Both the position numbers and the translations under genes were made by a program. A DNA stretch of 64,000 nucleotides from JAUIAI01 sp045106815 (GTDB lineage: Bacteria; Pseudomonadota; Gammaproteobacteria; Burkholderiales; Burkholderiaceae_E): NCBI GenBank assembly GCA_045106815.1, contig JBGCFG010000001.1, positions 1 to 64,000 of the forward strand, given 5' to 3'. Under the pieces are notes generated by a model that saw only the letters and a program-made list of their open reading frames with translations, did no database searches and was not told the DNA's origin. Of the stretch, positions 27,142-36,873 are shown piece after piece (position 1 is the first letter of the stretch; each line of letters opens with the position of its first letter).

Positions 27142-27591
27142 TCAGGGTGCGCGTGAAACCAATGCTGCCGCATTCCAGGCCGCCACCAGAACGATCGCCA
27201 GCGCCGAGCCAATCGCAACCGGGGTGACGAGTAGATGCAGACATTGGCGTCGATCAGTACGCCACAGTTGACGAGTGAGGCGCCACAATAGTCTCGCACC
27301 CGTGAGTTCCCTATCCGTGGGGAGCACGGGGCGTCGTCTGCCGTGTCCGAACAGTCGGTACAGCGGGGCGAAGGTTTGTGCAGCATATTGTGCGGCGTTG
27401 CTCCAGGCCATGTGTCCCCAGAGCGCCAGCAGAATAAGCAGAACCAAGCCTTTTAGTGCTTCAGTTGCCGTCCATTGCGCCAGGTCGATGTTTCGCAGAA
27501 TGAGCATCGCGGGTGATAGCACTAAAATTTGCGGCGCAAGGTGACGCAGGAAGTCAGCCAGAGGCGACTCGGATCGGGTGATGAATTCCAT
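27142..27591 (-). CDS. Hypothetical membrane protein
   Basis: 149 residues, no recognised family. Three hydrophobic stretches (about 20-35, 43-62 and 120-142) with an arginine-rich segment between the second and third (GHGRRRP through RTDRRQ). Intact frame and plausible start, but a weak ribosome binding site. Neighbours give no clue to function. Confidence 0.5.
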   Translation of the reverse strand: MEFITRSESPLADFLRHLAPQILVLSPAMLILRNIDLAQWTATEALKGLVLLILLALWGHMAWSNAAQYAAQTFAPLYRLFGHGRRRPVLPTDRELTGARLLWRLTRQLWRTDRRQCLHLLVTPVAIGSALAIVLVAAWNAAALVSRAP

Positions 27592-27691
27592 CTGTTTGGG
27601 CCTGTCGAGTGTTTCGACCGCCCAAGATAGAGATTGACTGGCTCAGGGCGTGAGCCAGCCCCGAATCAACTGCTATGTGGCCCCTTAGGCT

Positions 27692-28810
27692 TCAACCCTG
27701 CAGGGCTTGTTCTGGCGGGAAGAAGTCATATCCCAGGGCGTTTGCAACCGGTTCGCAAGTAACCTTGCCAGCCCAGACGTTAAGCCCTTGCAACAGATGC
27801 TGGTCGGCGGCGAGCGCCTGTTGCCAACCATGATCCGCAATACGCAATGCGTGGGGCAAGGTCACATTGTTCAGGGCGTAGGTGGAGGTGCGCGCAACGC
27901 CACCGGGCATGTTGGCAACACAGTAGTGGACGATTTCGTCAACAACATAAGTGGGCTCTTCGTGCGTCGTGGCGCGCGAGGTCTCAAAACAGCCGCCCTG
28001 ATCGATCGCAACATCGACCAACACGGCGCCCGGCTTCATGGTGGAGAGCATGGCGCGCTTGATAAGTTTTGGTGCAGCGGCGCCGGGAATCAAAACTGCG
28101 CCCACGACGAGGTCAGCCGAGGCCACCGTCTCGGCCAGGTTTGCCTGATTGGAAAAACGTGTTTTGGCACTCGCACCAAAGTGAATGCCAAGTCGCTCCA
28201 TTACTTCCGGGTCGCGGTCGAGAATCGTGACATCGGCCCCCAGGCCAACCGCCATCTGTGCTGCATTCATCCCGACCACGCCACCGCCAATCACCAGCAC
28301 TTTGGCTGGCGCCACACCGGGAACGCCGCCCAGCAAGACGCCGCGCCCACCGTGTGCTTTCTCTAGCGCAGTTGCGCCTGCCTGGATAGACATGCGGCCT
28401 GCGACCTGGCTCATAGGTTTAAGGAGTGGCAGGCCCCCGGTTTTGTCAGTGACCGTTTCATACGCGATGCAGACAGCGCCAGATTCCACTAGGTCGCGCG
28501 TTTGGTCAGGGTCTGGAGCCAGGTGCAGGTAGGTATACAGAATCTGGCCTTCGCGCAGCATCTTCCGCTCATTCGGCTGTGGCTCTTTGACCTTCACAAT
28601 CATGTCGGCGCGGGCGAAGATTTCGGCAGCTGTTTCTACAACTGTCGCGCCGGCATTCTGATAGTCCGCGTCTGCGGCACCAATGCCAGCGCCAGCGCCA
28701 CTTTGTACGATCACTTTATGCTGGTGGGTAATCAGTTCTGCAGCGCTTTCTGGCGTCAGTCCAACGCGGTACTCGTGATTCTTGATCTCTTTGGGGGTCC
28801 CGATCAGCAT
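27692..28810 (-). CDS. ald: Alanine dehydrogenase
   Basis: NAD-dependent L-alanine dehydrogenase (372 aa), interconverting alanine and pyruvate plus ammonia. It begins MLIGTPKEIKNHEYRVGLTP, has the catalytic lysine and histidine segments (KVKEPQPNE, YLHLAPD), the nucleotide motif VIGGGVVGMNAAQMA and the family-specific NMPGGVARTSTYALNN. The ATG at 28810 fits the family start; the frame upstream is unconserved. Divergent from an Lrp-type regulator, the arrangement expected for amino-acid-responsive control of ald. Confidence 0.95.
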   Translation of the reverse strand: MLIGTPKEIKNHEYRVGLTPESAAELITHQHKVIVQSGAGAGIGAADADYQNAGATVVETAAEIFARADMIVKVKEPQPNERKMLREGQILYTYLHLAPDPDQTRDLVESGAVCIAYETVTDKTGGLPLLKPMSQVAGRMSIQAGATALEKAHGGRGVLLGGVPGVAPAKVLVIGGGVVGMNAAQMAVGLGADVTILDRDPEVMERLGIHFGASAKTRFSNQANLAETVASADLVVGAVLIPGAAAPKLIKRAMLSTMKPGAVLVDVAIDQGGCFETSRATTHEEPTYVVDEIVHYCVANMPGGVARTSTYALNNVTLPHALRIADHGWQQALAADQHLLQGLNVWAGKVTCEPVANALGYDFFPPEQALQG

Positions 28811-28886
28811 GATTGTCTCTATCGTCAAGGCGGCCGGCCGGCCGGTTCCGCTCAAATATGCCTAAAAGTCACCGAAATAGGTTCTC

Positions 28887-28957
28887 AAATTCGAGCAAAA
28901 TTCGATTGCTTATTAGGATAAAATTTCAACATTCTTTAAATTATCGAGAATTTTATC
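28887..28957. promoter_or_regulatory. Candidate Lrp-type operator region
   Basis: In the AT-rich gap between ald and the Lrp gene, AAATTCGA occurs twice at one helical turn (28887-28894 and 28898-28905). A perfect 9-bp inverted repeat (GATAAAATT at 28917-28925, AATTTTATC at 28949-28957) abuts the regulator's start codon. Both are plausible binding sites for the regulator itself. Confidence 0.55.
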
Positions 28958-28958
28958 G

Positions 28959-29444
28959 ATGGATCGAATCGATCGAGCGATTTTGGAGCGGCTGCAGGCT
29001 GACTCAGCCCAGTCCATGGCGGAGGTGGCTGGGGCTGCCGGTTTATCGCTATCGGCCTGTCATCGGCGGGTCAAGCTGATGGAGGCGTCTGGCATCATCG
29101 ATGGTTATGGTGCGCGCCTGAATCCGTCGGCTCTTGGGCTGACAATTGAAGTCTTTGTTGAGATTTCTCTTAACTCGCAGGCTCAGGAAGCTTTGCAGGC
29201 ATTTGAGCAAGCCGTGATGAATGATGATGAAATTCTTGAATGCAAGCTCACGTCTGGCACATCGGATTACATCTTGCGGGTCGCGGCCGCCAGCATCGCA
29301 GACTACGACCGTCTTCACCGCCACATTCTGGCGCGCTTGCCTGGTGTGGCAAGCATGCGCTCAATCTTTACTTTGCGCTCGATCAAACCATGGCGCGGCT
29401 TGCCGCTCAACCGGGTACATGCCCCTGACGAAAGATCATCATGA
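28959..29444 (+). CDS. Lrp/AsnC-family transcriptional regulator
   Basis: 161-residue feast/famine regulator: N-terminal helix-turn-helix (MDRIDRAILERLQADSAQSM through LSLSACHRRVKLMEASGII) and C-terminal RAM ligand domain (about 65-145). It probably responds to alanine or another amino acid and controls the divergent ald gene and itself. It overlaps the YceH gene by ATGA, so the two are made together. Confidence 0.93.
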   Translation: MDRIDRAILERLQADSAQSMAEVAGAAGLSLSACHRRVKLMEASGIIDGYGARLNPSALGLTIEVFVEISLNSQAQEALQAFEQAVMNDDEILECKLTSGTSDYILRVAAASIADYDRLHRHILARLPGVASMRSIFTLRSIKPWRGLPLNRVHAPDERSS

Positions 29445-30175
29445 AAAATCCTAATCTGACACCGGCTGAAGCTCGCGTCGTGGCCGTGCTGATGGAAAAG
29501 CAGCGCACGGTTCCCGATACTTACCCGATGTCGCTTTCGGCATTGGTTTCAGGCTGCAATCAAAAAACAGCACGTGAGCCCGTTATGTCACTCACCGATC
29601 AGGATGTGCTGAAGGCAATTGAAACGCTGCGACGACGCGATTGGGTCATTGAGTCATCAGGCTCGCGTGTCATGCGCTACGAACAAAATGCAGCGCGTGC
29701 GCTCGGTGTGGCGGGTAACGGCATGATCCTGCTCGCGGTGCTCGCTCTGCGCGGACCACAAACCGTCGCTGAGCTGCGTGCCAATAGTCAGCGGTGGTAT
29801 GCGTTCGTTGATAACTCATCCGTCGAGGCATACCTGAACGAGCTCGCTGAACGAAAGGATGGCCCCTTGGTTGTCAAGTTACCGCGTCAGCCAGGAGCGC
29901 GGGAGTCTCGATGGGCTCAGTTGCTTTGTGGCGACGCGGACCTTGAAAACATCATGGCACAGGCCGCTTCGCAACCAACTGCCATGTCGGGCAACGATAT
30001 AAATGCAAATGCAGATCGGTCGTCGCTCGTTGAGCGCCAGACTGCTTCGTCCGATACTCGCGTGCACGCGCTGGAAAAACGGGTCGAAATTCTTGAGACG
30101 AAGCTCGCGTTCCTCATGGAGCAACTGGGTGTGGAAGACATTACCCCCGATGATTCTGGGTCGGCTGTGTCTTGA
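29441..30175 (+). CDS. yceH: YceH family (DUF480) protein
   Basis: 244-residue protein with two winged-helix domains. Family marks: LTPAEARVVAVLMEKQRTVP, DTYPMSLSALVSGCNQKT and LRGPQTVAELR. The final 50 residues form a predicted coiled coil (about 200-233: VHALEKRVEILETKLAFLM). Role unknown. Translationally coupled to the Lrp-type regulator. Confidence 0.92.
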   Translation: MKNPNLTPAEARVVAVLMEKQRTVPDTYPMSLSALVSGCNQKTAREPVMSLTDQDVLKAIETLRRRDWVIESSGSRVMRYEQNAARALGVAGNGMILLAVLALRGPQTVAELRANSQRWYAFVDNSSVEAYLNELAERKDGPLVVKLPRQPGARESRWAQLLCGDADLENIMAQAASQPTAMSGNDINANADRSSLVERQTASSDTRVHALEKRVEILETKLAFLMEQLGVEDITPDDSGSAVS

Positions 30176-30205
30176 GCAACTGAATCGCATTGATAGGAGC
30201 AGGCA

Positions 30206-30949
30206 TTGAACAAGGTCATTATCACGGGACACTCGAAGGGCTTGGGAGCGGCGTTAACTGAGGCCGTTTTGGAGCGGGGCGATCACGTACTGGCCATCAG
30301 CCGCTCTGGCCATGAAGCTCTTGCCGGTCATGACAGACTGACTGAGCAGTTGCTGGATCTATCTGATAGCCAGGTGGTATGTGATTGGTTAGAGACTGGT
30401 TCTTTGGCAGCATTTCTTGCCGGCGCCAAAAGGGCGGTACTCATCAATAACGCTGGTGTAGTTGAGCCCATCGGCCCGCCCGGTGTGCAGGGCGCCAGTA
30501 ACATTGCATTAGCCGTTAGCCTAAATGTCTCCGCGCCGTTGATGTTTTGTGATGCTTTTGTGCGCATCACGGCTGGCGCGGCCATGCCAGACCTTACGGA
30601 CCGACGGGTCGTGCACATTTCCAGCGGCGCTGCTCGCAATGCTTACGCTGGCTGGAGTGTGTATTGCGCTACCAAAGCAGCGCTAGATCACCATGCACGC
30701 GCGGTTGTTGCTGACAATATTGCGAATCTCAGCATTGAAAGCCTTGCGCCCGGTGTCATTGATACTCAAATGCAGGCTCAAATTCGCGCTACGAGCACAG
30801 ACCGATTTCCTGCCAAAGAAAGATTTGAGGCAATGAAACGAGACGGCGCCCTCGCGTCGGCGCAGGCCAGTGCTCAGGTGATCGTAAAGCACTTGTATTC
30901 AAACCAGTTCGGTCAGGAGACCGCGTCGGACGTTCGCCAGTTCAGCTAA
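30206..30949 (+). CDS. Short-chain dehydrogenase
   Basis: 247-residue SDR. Nucleotide motif TGHSKGLGAA (near the start), NNAG and the YCATK form of YxxxK. It resembles sepiapterin-reductase or benzil-reductase-like SDRs rather than sugar dehydrogenases. Start codon TTG at 30206, 7 bases after AGGAG. It follows yceH by 30 bases and may share its transcript. Substrate unknown. Confidence 0.88.
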   Translation: MNKVIITGHSKGLGAALTEAVLERGDHVLAISRSGHEALAGHDRLTEQLLDLSDSQVVCDWLETGSLAAFLAGAKRAVLINNAGVVEPIGPPGVQGASNIALAVSLNVSAPLMFCDAFVRITAGAAMPDLTDRRVVHISSGAARNAYAGWSVYCATKAALDHHARAVVADNIANLSIESLAPGVIDTQMQAQIRATSTDRFPAKERFEAMKRDGALASAQASAQVIVKHLYSNQFGQETASDVRQFS

Positions 30950-30980
30950 GCAGGGCCGTCGTTGGGACGGCGGGTTTCTG

Positions 30981-32069
30981 CTATTGCGCTGTGGGGTAGT
31001 CGTTGTAACCACGCTCGGAGCCGCCGTAGTAGAACTCTGGCAGCGGTTCATTGAGTGGCAGGTCGCCAGCCAGTCGCAGGGGTAGGTCGGGGTTGGCAAT
31101 GAAGGGTCGGCCAAACGAGATGGCGTCGGCCCGTCCCGACTCAATCGTATGCCTGGCTCGCGCCGCGTCATAGCTGCCATTACCAATGTAGATGCCGTCA
31201 AATGCATCGCGCACAACTTTCGGGTCGACGATTCTGTCGTTCGGATCCCCGCGCGGGCTGCTGGGTTCAACGACATGCAAAAATGCCAACTGGCGTTTGC
31301 TCAGTTGCGAGGCAGCATAGGCAAAGGTCGCAGCCGGCGTGGAATCGGACATGCCGTAGTTCTGAACTGATGGCGACAGTCTCACACCAACGCGATCAGG
31401 CCCCCAAATGTTGGCGACTGCGTCGCAGACTTCAAGGAGCAAGCGCGCCCGCTTCTCAATCGAGCCGCCATAAGCATCAGTACGATGGTTGGCACTATCG
31501 CGAAGAAACTGGTCAAGTAGATAGGCATTCGCACCGTGAACTTCAACGCCGTCGAACCCGGCCGCTTTGGCATTTGCTGCGCCGTGACGAAACTGTTCGA
31601 TGATGCCGGGTATCTCGCTTGTCTCCAGCGCGCGCGGCGTCACAAAGTCTTGCGGGCCATCATAGGTAGGGACGTGTCCATCGGGTCGCAGCGCTGATGG
31701 CGCAACCGGCAATGCTCCGCCCGGTTGCAGTGACGGATGGGAAATCCGTCCAACGTGCCACAGTTGGAGAAAAATTCGACCACCGGCCGCATGAACGGCC
31801 TCGGTCACTCGTGACCAGCCTGCAAGCTGCGCTTCACTGTGAATTCCGGGCGCGCCAGCATAGCCTTTGCCCTGCGGGGAAACTTGCGTCGCTTCTGTAA
31901 TCAAGAGCGCGGCGCTGGCTCTTTGGCGATAGTGCTCTACCTGGAGTGCGTGAGGAGCATCCTCGCTATTGGCTCGTAGTCTTGTCAGAGGTGCCATCAC
32001 CACGCGGTTCGGCATATCAATTGCGCCAGCCGTCAGCGGCATAAAGAGAGGGTCTGGCTTTTGAATCAC
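30981..32069 (-). CDS. Old Yellow Enzyme family alkene reductase
   Basis: FMN-dependent ene-reductase (362 aa) related to NemA and xenobiotic reductase. RVVMAPLTRLRA near the N-terminus, LQLWHVGRISHP, FDGVEVHGANAYLLDQFLRD with the substrate-binding His/Asn pair, and GRPFIANPDLP with a phosphate-binding segment. Cytoplasmic, reduces activated C=C bonds using NAD(P)H. Begins with GTG (32069), preceded by CCGGAG. Convergent with the SDR gene. Confidence 0.92.
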   Translation of the reverse strand: MIQKPDPLFMPLTAGAIDMPNRVVMAPLTRLRANSEDAPHALQVEHYRQRASAALLITEATQVSPQGKGYAGAPGIHSEAQLAGWSRVTEAVHAAGGRIFLQLWHVGRISHPSLQPGGALPVAPSALRPDGHVPTYDGPQDFVTPRALETSEIPGIIEQFRHGAANAKAAGFDGVEVHGANAYLLDQFLRDSANHRTDAYGGSIEKRARLLLEVCDAVANIWGPDRVGVRLSPSVQNYGMSDSTPAATFAYAASQLSKRQLAFLHVVEPSSPRGDPNDRIVDPKVVRDAFDGIYIGNGSYDAARARHTIESGRADAISFGRPFIANPDLPLRLAGDLPLNEPLPEFYYGGSERGYNDYPTAQ

Positions 32070-32133
32070 ATGATGCTCCGGATAAAGCTGCCTATCCTAA
32101 CCCGGCGGCATGCTCAATACTCCTCGGCCGTTT

Positions 32134-34137
32134 TTATATCGTTTCGGTCGCCAACTCTTGAGCTAGGTCAGGCGACAAAGGCGTTGCTTTATCGATCTCG
32201 CATTCAATCAGACGTGCAGGTAGATCGAAGACAAAGCTGGCGCCTCGCTGATTGGCTGGGTCACTGACGACCCGAATGTGACCACCACACCGATCGACCT
32301 GCTTCAAAACAAATGACAAGCCCAGGCCGCTGCCTTCAACCAGATCACGCGATTTGAGGGTTTGAAACAACTTAAATATTCTCTGATGAAATTGTGGTTC
32401 GATACCTGGCCCATCATCACTAACACTCATGTGCAGCCGGGACTCCTGAACCTTAGCCTGCACGCTTATTTCACCTGAATCGCGATCATGGTGCTTGATC
32501 GCATTCGTCATGAGATTGATCAGGATTTGTCGTAACGGAATCTCAGCAACTTCAACCATGAGTCTTCTGGGCACTTGAATATTGAACTGGAACCGGTGAT
32601 CAACATCTAGCAATTCCTGAATGTTCTGGATGAATGGCAGCAGTTCGAGTGGCCTTTGTTCAGTGTCAGTCTTGCTAACTCTGGAGTAGTCCAGCAAGTC
32701 GGCTTGCAACTTCGAGAGCCTGTTAGCGCGGCTGACTAATTTTTTGAGGTTTGCTTGACTTTCTGGCTGAAGTGTATCCCCGGCATCTGCGAGGGTCCAC
32801 TGAGCGAGATTCTCAATAGCCCTTAAAGGGGAGCGCAGATCGTGCGCGGCCGCATAGGCAAACGACTCCAGTTCCTCATTGGATCGACGTAACTCTGTCG
32901 CATTGCTATTAAAGATATTCAGCGCTGCCCCCATTTCCCCCAACTCGTCATTCCCAGCAATGTCCACAGGTGCATCAATATCGCCGTCCGCGATCGCGCT
33001 AACGGTCTCTGTCAGGCGACTCATCCTACGATTGATTTGTCGTTCGACCACCAACGCCCAAACCGAACCCAGCACGATCAAAACGAATATCATGGTGATG
33101 GCCATGACCAAGACGGCTCTAGTCAAATCATTGCGGAAGCTCACACTAGCGTTGTCTGCATCATTTGATGCAGTGGCTACGAGTCGGTTCGCATAGTTGC
33201 TAATACTGTCGACTAGTGCCAGGCGCTGCAGGCTGGATTGATTGAGGTCTGCATACACTGCGGCTCGCTTGGTCATGGATGACACGACGCCACTATCGGA
33301 AAAAAGAGTCTTTCTGGTGGCTCCGAGCGCGCGGGCAATCTTTTCTCTATCGCCGTTTGCTTCTAGTCTGATGAGCACCTGCATTACGCCATTGAACTCA
33401 AATCTGAGTTTCTTTGTCCAAGCACTAACAGCCTCACCAGACGCATCCGGCAGTCGATTCTCAGCAGTGTCCATCAAAGCGCTGAATCGATAGCCAATCT
33501 GGGTGAGATTCATTTGGCTGATGACTTGCGCCGAAATTGACGCTTGTCGCTCAAGAACTGCGTTCGAATCAACCCCATCAATTTGAAGATCATTGGGCTT
33601 CAGCCTTGTTACAGATTCAACGAGCAAAGGTTCAACTAGCTCTCGGAATTCATCGCGTGTTCGTCGTAGTTTTCTCCAGCCCTCGCGCAGTCTCTCACCA
33701 ATTTCAATAACATTTGTCTGTCTCGCAAAACCGGCAGTTTGAATTTTTTGCAAGGCGGTTAACAAATTTGCGATCTGCGTGCGTGTCTGCTGGGTATGGC
33801 TTGGCCACTTAGTCGACCTAATCGTTTCTTGAATCGCGCTGATTCTTTCCGTGTGTTCGGTCTTCAGGGTCTCAAGCGCGTTGACCGTCCGAACGTTGGC
33901 GACTCGAGAGGCTAATTCCAGAAGCTCTGAAAGCTCGCGTTGTAAGTCATGGGTATGGCGCAAAGTGGGCACGGCACCGCCGACCAGTTGGGCGTGAGAG
34001 CCATCTAGCTTGTCAAGTTGCCAAAATCCAAAAGCCGTTGCTCCGCAACTTACCAATGCCATAAACAAGAAGGTAGCTCGGAGGCGAAAAATAACGCTGT
34101 TTTTGTACGCTGAACGCGTAGGGGGTTTGGAATTCAC
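32134..34137 (-). CDS. Membrane sensor histidine kinase with large helical sensor domain
   Basis: 667 residues. Membrane helix 1 about 18-40, an all-helical periplasmic domain of about 300 residues, membrane helix 2 about 340-362, HAMP 363-415, HisKA with phospho-acceptor H432 (AAAHDLRSP), then ATPase motifs N545 (NLMTNAIKHH), DDGPGIE at 574 and GSGLGLSF at 602. The long helical sensor recalls TorS-type receptors. No receiver domain and no response regulator nearby, so its partner is elsewhere. Divergent from a solute-binding protein gene, 221 bases apart; that gap holds only a short dyad (CGTATG/CATACG). Start is GTG. Confidence 0.88.
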   Translation of the reverse strand: MNSKPPTRSAYKNSVIFRLRATFLFMALVSCGATAFGFWQLDKLDGSHAQLVGGAVPTLRHTHDLQRELSELLELASRVANVRTVNALETLKTEHTERISAIQETIRSTKWPSHTQQTRTQIANLLTALQKIQTAGFARQTNVIEIGERLREGWRKLRRTRDEFRELVEPLLVESVTRLKPNDLQIDGVDSNAVLERQASISAQVISQMNLTQIGYRFSALMDTAENRLPDASGEAVSAWTKKLRFEFNGVMQVLIRLEANGDREKIARALGATRKTLFSDSGVVSSMTKRAAVYADLNQSSLQRLALVDSISNYANRLVATASNDADNASVSFRNDLTRAVLVMAITMIFVLIVLGSVWALVVERQINRRMSRLTETVSAIADGDIDAPVDIAGNDELGEMGAALNIFNSNATELRRSNEELESFAYAAAHDLRSPLRAIENLAQWTLADAGDTLQPESQANLKKLVSRANRLSKLQADLLDYSRVSKTDTEQRPLELLPFIQNIQELLDVDHRFQFNIQVPRRLMVEVAEIPLRQILINLMTNAIKHHDRDSGEISVQAKVQESRLHMSVSDDGPGIEPQFHQRIFKLFQTLKSRDLVEGSGLGLSFVLKQVDRCGGHIRVVSDPANQRGASFVFDLPARLIECEIDKATPLSPDLAQELATETI

Positions 34138-34358
34138 GGAATTTTTCGGAGTAACTATCCATTGACTTGGTAGGCCACCTGATTTTGCGGGTTTTCGTCA
34201 AAGAACAGTCAACAGGTATACGTATGTCATACGCACCGCCTTAGACAATCGACCGGTCACGATCAAATGGCTACCGATCATGCATACCAATTTCTAGCTA
34301 AGTTTGATTGCTCCTGTTGATTCGTGCGGCAATTGGTCATAGACCGAGCGAGAATTAG

Positions 34359-35894
34359 GTGTCGCGAAGTAAAAGTCACCGGATTCCAAATGCCAGCATG
34401 AAAAACAAAGCTAAGGCAGTCGATCAGCCTGAACGTCGTCACGTGCTAAAGACAGTGTCAACTGTTGCGTTGGGTACGTTGGCCAGCTCGTTCGCGTCTC
34501 ATGTCCAAACCGGCCAGAGCACTGTCACTCGCCAAGCGGTGACGCAACACGTCCGTCGGTTGTCGGCCGCGCAACCCATCAAGCTTAAGATGCTAATTCC
34601 GGTAGGTTCGGGAGCGAATATTGCGCCACTAGTGCAGGCGTTCGAAGCAGATACAGGCGTTTCCGTCGCAATCGAAGAAACCTCGATCGATGGTGTCAGC
34701 AATAGGCTTGCACTAGATGCGATGTCTGGCTATGGGGATACTGATCTGGCCTTACCCGCTACGTTTTCGTTGCCTGATCTGGTTTCGTCAGGTGCTATCG
34801 CTCCGCTCAATCGCTATGCCGCTCGCTACGAAACAGATCGAGCCAGGTCGGGCGTTCTTTATGACATCGGTGATAGCTATGATGGGAAGATCTACGGCTT
34901 CCAGACTGATGGCGACACCTACCTCATGTTTTATCACCGTGAGATGCAGGAAGGTGCTGATGAGCGCACGCGGTACCACGATAGGTTTGGCAAACCTTTG
35001 AGCGTGCCCAGAACATGGGCTGACCTGGATCAGCAAATCGATTTTTTTCATCGTCCCGACGCGGGGCAGTATGGCGGTCTGTTGTTTCGTACTCAGGGAT
35101 ATCTGGCGTGGGAATGGTGGGTGCGATTCCATTCCAAAGGGGTTTGGCCCTTCTCTGATACGCTGGTCCCACAGATAGCCTCTGATGAAGGGGTTCAGGC
35201 GCTTGAAGAAATGATTCGCGTCAGTCAGTATCTGGCACCGGAGGCCGACAGGCTTGGCTTGTTCGAGAACTGGACGCGCTTTGCGAAAGGCGACGTCTAT
35301 TGCAACATCGGTTGGGGCGGCTCCCAGAAATTCTTGAATGGACCTGAGTCGGCGATGCGGGGAAAGCTGAGTTTCGGTAGTACGCCGGGCGGGTGGGTTG
35401 ATGGTCAACTGGTCACGACGCCGTACTTCAACTGGGGCTGGAACTACGTCGTGGCGACTTCAAGTCGCTATCCTGAAATAGCGTACTTATTTGCGCTTTA
35501 TGCCTCGACCTCGGAGATGTCAACGCTCGCTGTTCGTCAGCGTGAAGGGTTCTTCGACCCGTTCCGTGCCGAGCACTATTTTGACCCAGACATTCGCGAG
35601 ATCTACTCGCCTGAATTTCTCGAGGTTCATCGCCAGAGTATGTCGGCGTCAATTCCTGATCTTTATCTGGCCGGGCAGGGTGAGTACTTCCACACACTTA
35701 ATGTCTGGCTACATAAAGCACTGACCAAACAAGTTAAGCCTGCCTATGCTCTGACCCGTGCGGCTCTGCAGTGGGATCTCATCAGTAAGCAATCGGGTTT
35801 CGAGAAACAACTTGAGCGGTGGCGTCAGCTTCGAAAGAAGTATCCGGTTTCGGTGCGCGAGCGGTTGCGTGATCTACCGGTCCAGACACTCTAG
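34359..35894 (+). CDS. Family 1 extracellular solute-binding protein with Tat-type signal
   Basis: 511-residue periplasmic binding protein of the sugar-type family 1. The N-terminus has a twin-arginine context (PERRHVLKTVSTVALGTLAS, about 24-43). The start is GTG at 34359; an ATG at 34398 would also keep the Tat motif. No ABC permease or ATPase gene adjoins it. Divergent from the histidine kinase, so it may serve as that kinase's ligand-binding partner, or feed a transporter encoded elsewhere. Substrate unknown. Confidence 0.82.
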   Translation: MSRSKSHRIPNASMKNKAKAVDQPERRHVLKTVSTVALGTLASSFASHVQTGQSTVTRQAVTQHVRRLSAAQPIKLKMLIPVGSGANIAPLVQAFEADTGVSVAIEETSIDGVSNRLALDAMSGYGDTDLALPATFSLPDLVSSGAIAPLNRYAARYETDRARSGVLYDIGDSYDGKIYGFQTDGDTYLMFYHREMQEGADERTRYHDRFGKPLSVPRTWADLDQQIDFFHRPDAGQYGGLLFRTQGYLAWEWWVRFHSKGVWPFSDTLVPQIASDEGVQALEEMIRVSQYLAPEADRLGLFENWTRFAKGDVYCNIGWGGSQKFLNGPESAMRGKLSFGSTPGGWVDGQLVTTPYFNWGWNYVVATSSRYPEIAYLFALYASTSEMSTLAVRQREGFFDPFRAEHYFDPDIREIYSPEFLEVHRQSMSASIPDLYLAGQGEYFHTLNVWLHKALTKQVKPAYALTRAALQWDLISKQSGFEKQLERWRQLRKKYPVSVRERLRDLPVQTL

Positions 35895-36036
35895 GCAAGC
35901 CAGCTTTGGTCCACGGCGCGCAGCGTGATCTTCTGTGACAACGTAGACTGTCGAGTGTTGATTCAGCTATTCGAATCAACGCGTTGTCGCGAATCGCCTC
36001 ACGACATAGTATCAATGCTTGTTTTTGTGGAGATCT

Positions 36037-36873
36037 ATGAAGCGCGTTCTCATCGGCTTAGTCTTTTCGGGTGTGCTGGCCGGAGCGGCTCTCGCTGTGT
36101 TTTATGTTGGCCAGCGGGCACTGATTTTTCCCGCACCGCCGTTTGAATTGCCCAGGCCATTGCCTGAGGGAATTGAAAAGTGGACTCTAGATGCGGGCTA
36201 CGCCCTCTTCATGCCACCTGCTGGCTCGACTAAGGCGACTAATGCAGCCAATACCAGCAACGCCGCCGTCGCCGATCAAGCTCGGTTTCCACTGGTCATT
36301 TATGCGCACGGCAATGCGGAGGTGGCGTATTGGTCGACTCACCGATTCAAACCGTGGCTGGACCAGGGCTATGGCGTCTTGCTGCTCGAGTACCCGGGGT
36401 ATGGCGGCGCGCCCGGCAAGCCCGGTTTCGAATCTATTCGGCAGGCAGCGCTCGCCGCATTTGATCACGCTCTGACGGTGCCGGAAATCGACTCTGATGC
36501 CATTGTTGCCTATGGCCGCTCTATGGGAGGCGGGGCTGCCGGAATTCTCGCGGCCGAGAGGCCTGTTGCCGCGCTGATACTAGAGTCAACTTACACCTCG
36601 CTGCCGGCTCTTGTCGCCGAGAAGTTGTTTCCATCAGTACTAGTGAAAGACCCGTTCAATACAGCCGCTGCATTGAAAGACTTACGCGCGCCCGTGTTTG
36701 TTTATCACGGACGTGAAGATCGCATTATTCCGGTTGAGCATGGGAAGCGCCTGGCTGCAACGGCTGCCAATAGCCAGCTGCTGCTGGCCGATTGTGGTCA
36801 CAATAATTGCCCGCCACCGTGGGAGGAGATTTTTAAGTTTCTAGCGGGGCACCGAGTTGCGCTGTTGCCTTAG
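36037..36873 (+). CDS. Alpha/beta hydrolase, membrane-anchored
   Basis: 278 residues with an N-terminal membrane helix or uncleaved signal (RVLIGLVFSGVLAGAALAVF). Oxyanion segment YAHGNAE, nucleophile S162 in YGRSMGGG, acid in GREDRIIP and His in DCGHNNCPP: a complete triad, as in BEM46/ABHD13-like hydrolases. The ATG at 36037 follows GTGGAG; the frame begins six codons earlier without support. The stop overlaps that of gcvT on the other strand. Substrate unknown. Confidence 0.83.
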   Translation: MKRVLIGLVFSGVLAGAALAVFYVGQRALIFPAPPFELPRPLPEGIEKWTLDAGYALFMPPAGSTKATNAANTSNAAVADQARFPLVIYAHGNAEVAYWSTHRFKPWLDQGYGVLLLEYPGYGGAPGKPGFESIRQAALAAFDHALTVPEIDSDAIVAYGRSMGGGAAGILAAERPVAALILESTYTSLPALVAEKLFPSVLVKDPFNTAAALKDLRAPVFVYHGREDRIIPVEHGKRLAATAANSQLLLADCGHNNCPPPWEEIFKFLAGHRVALLP

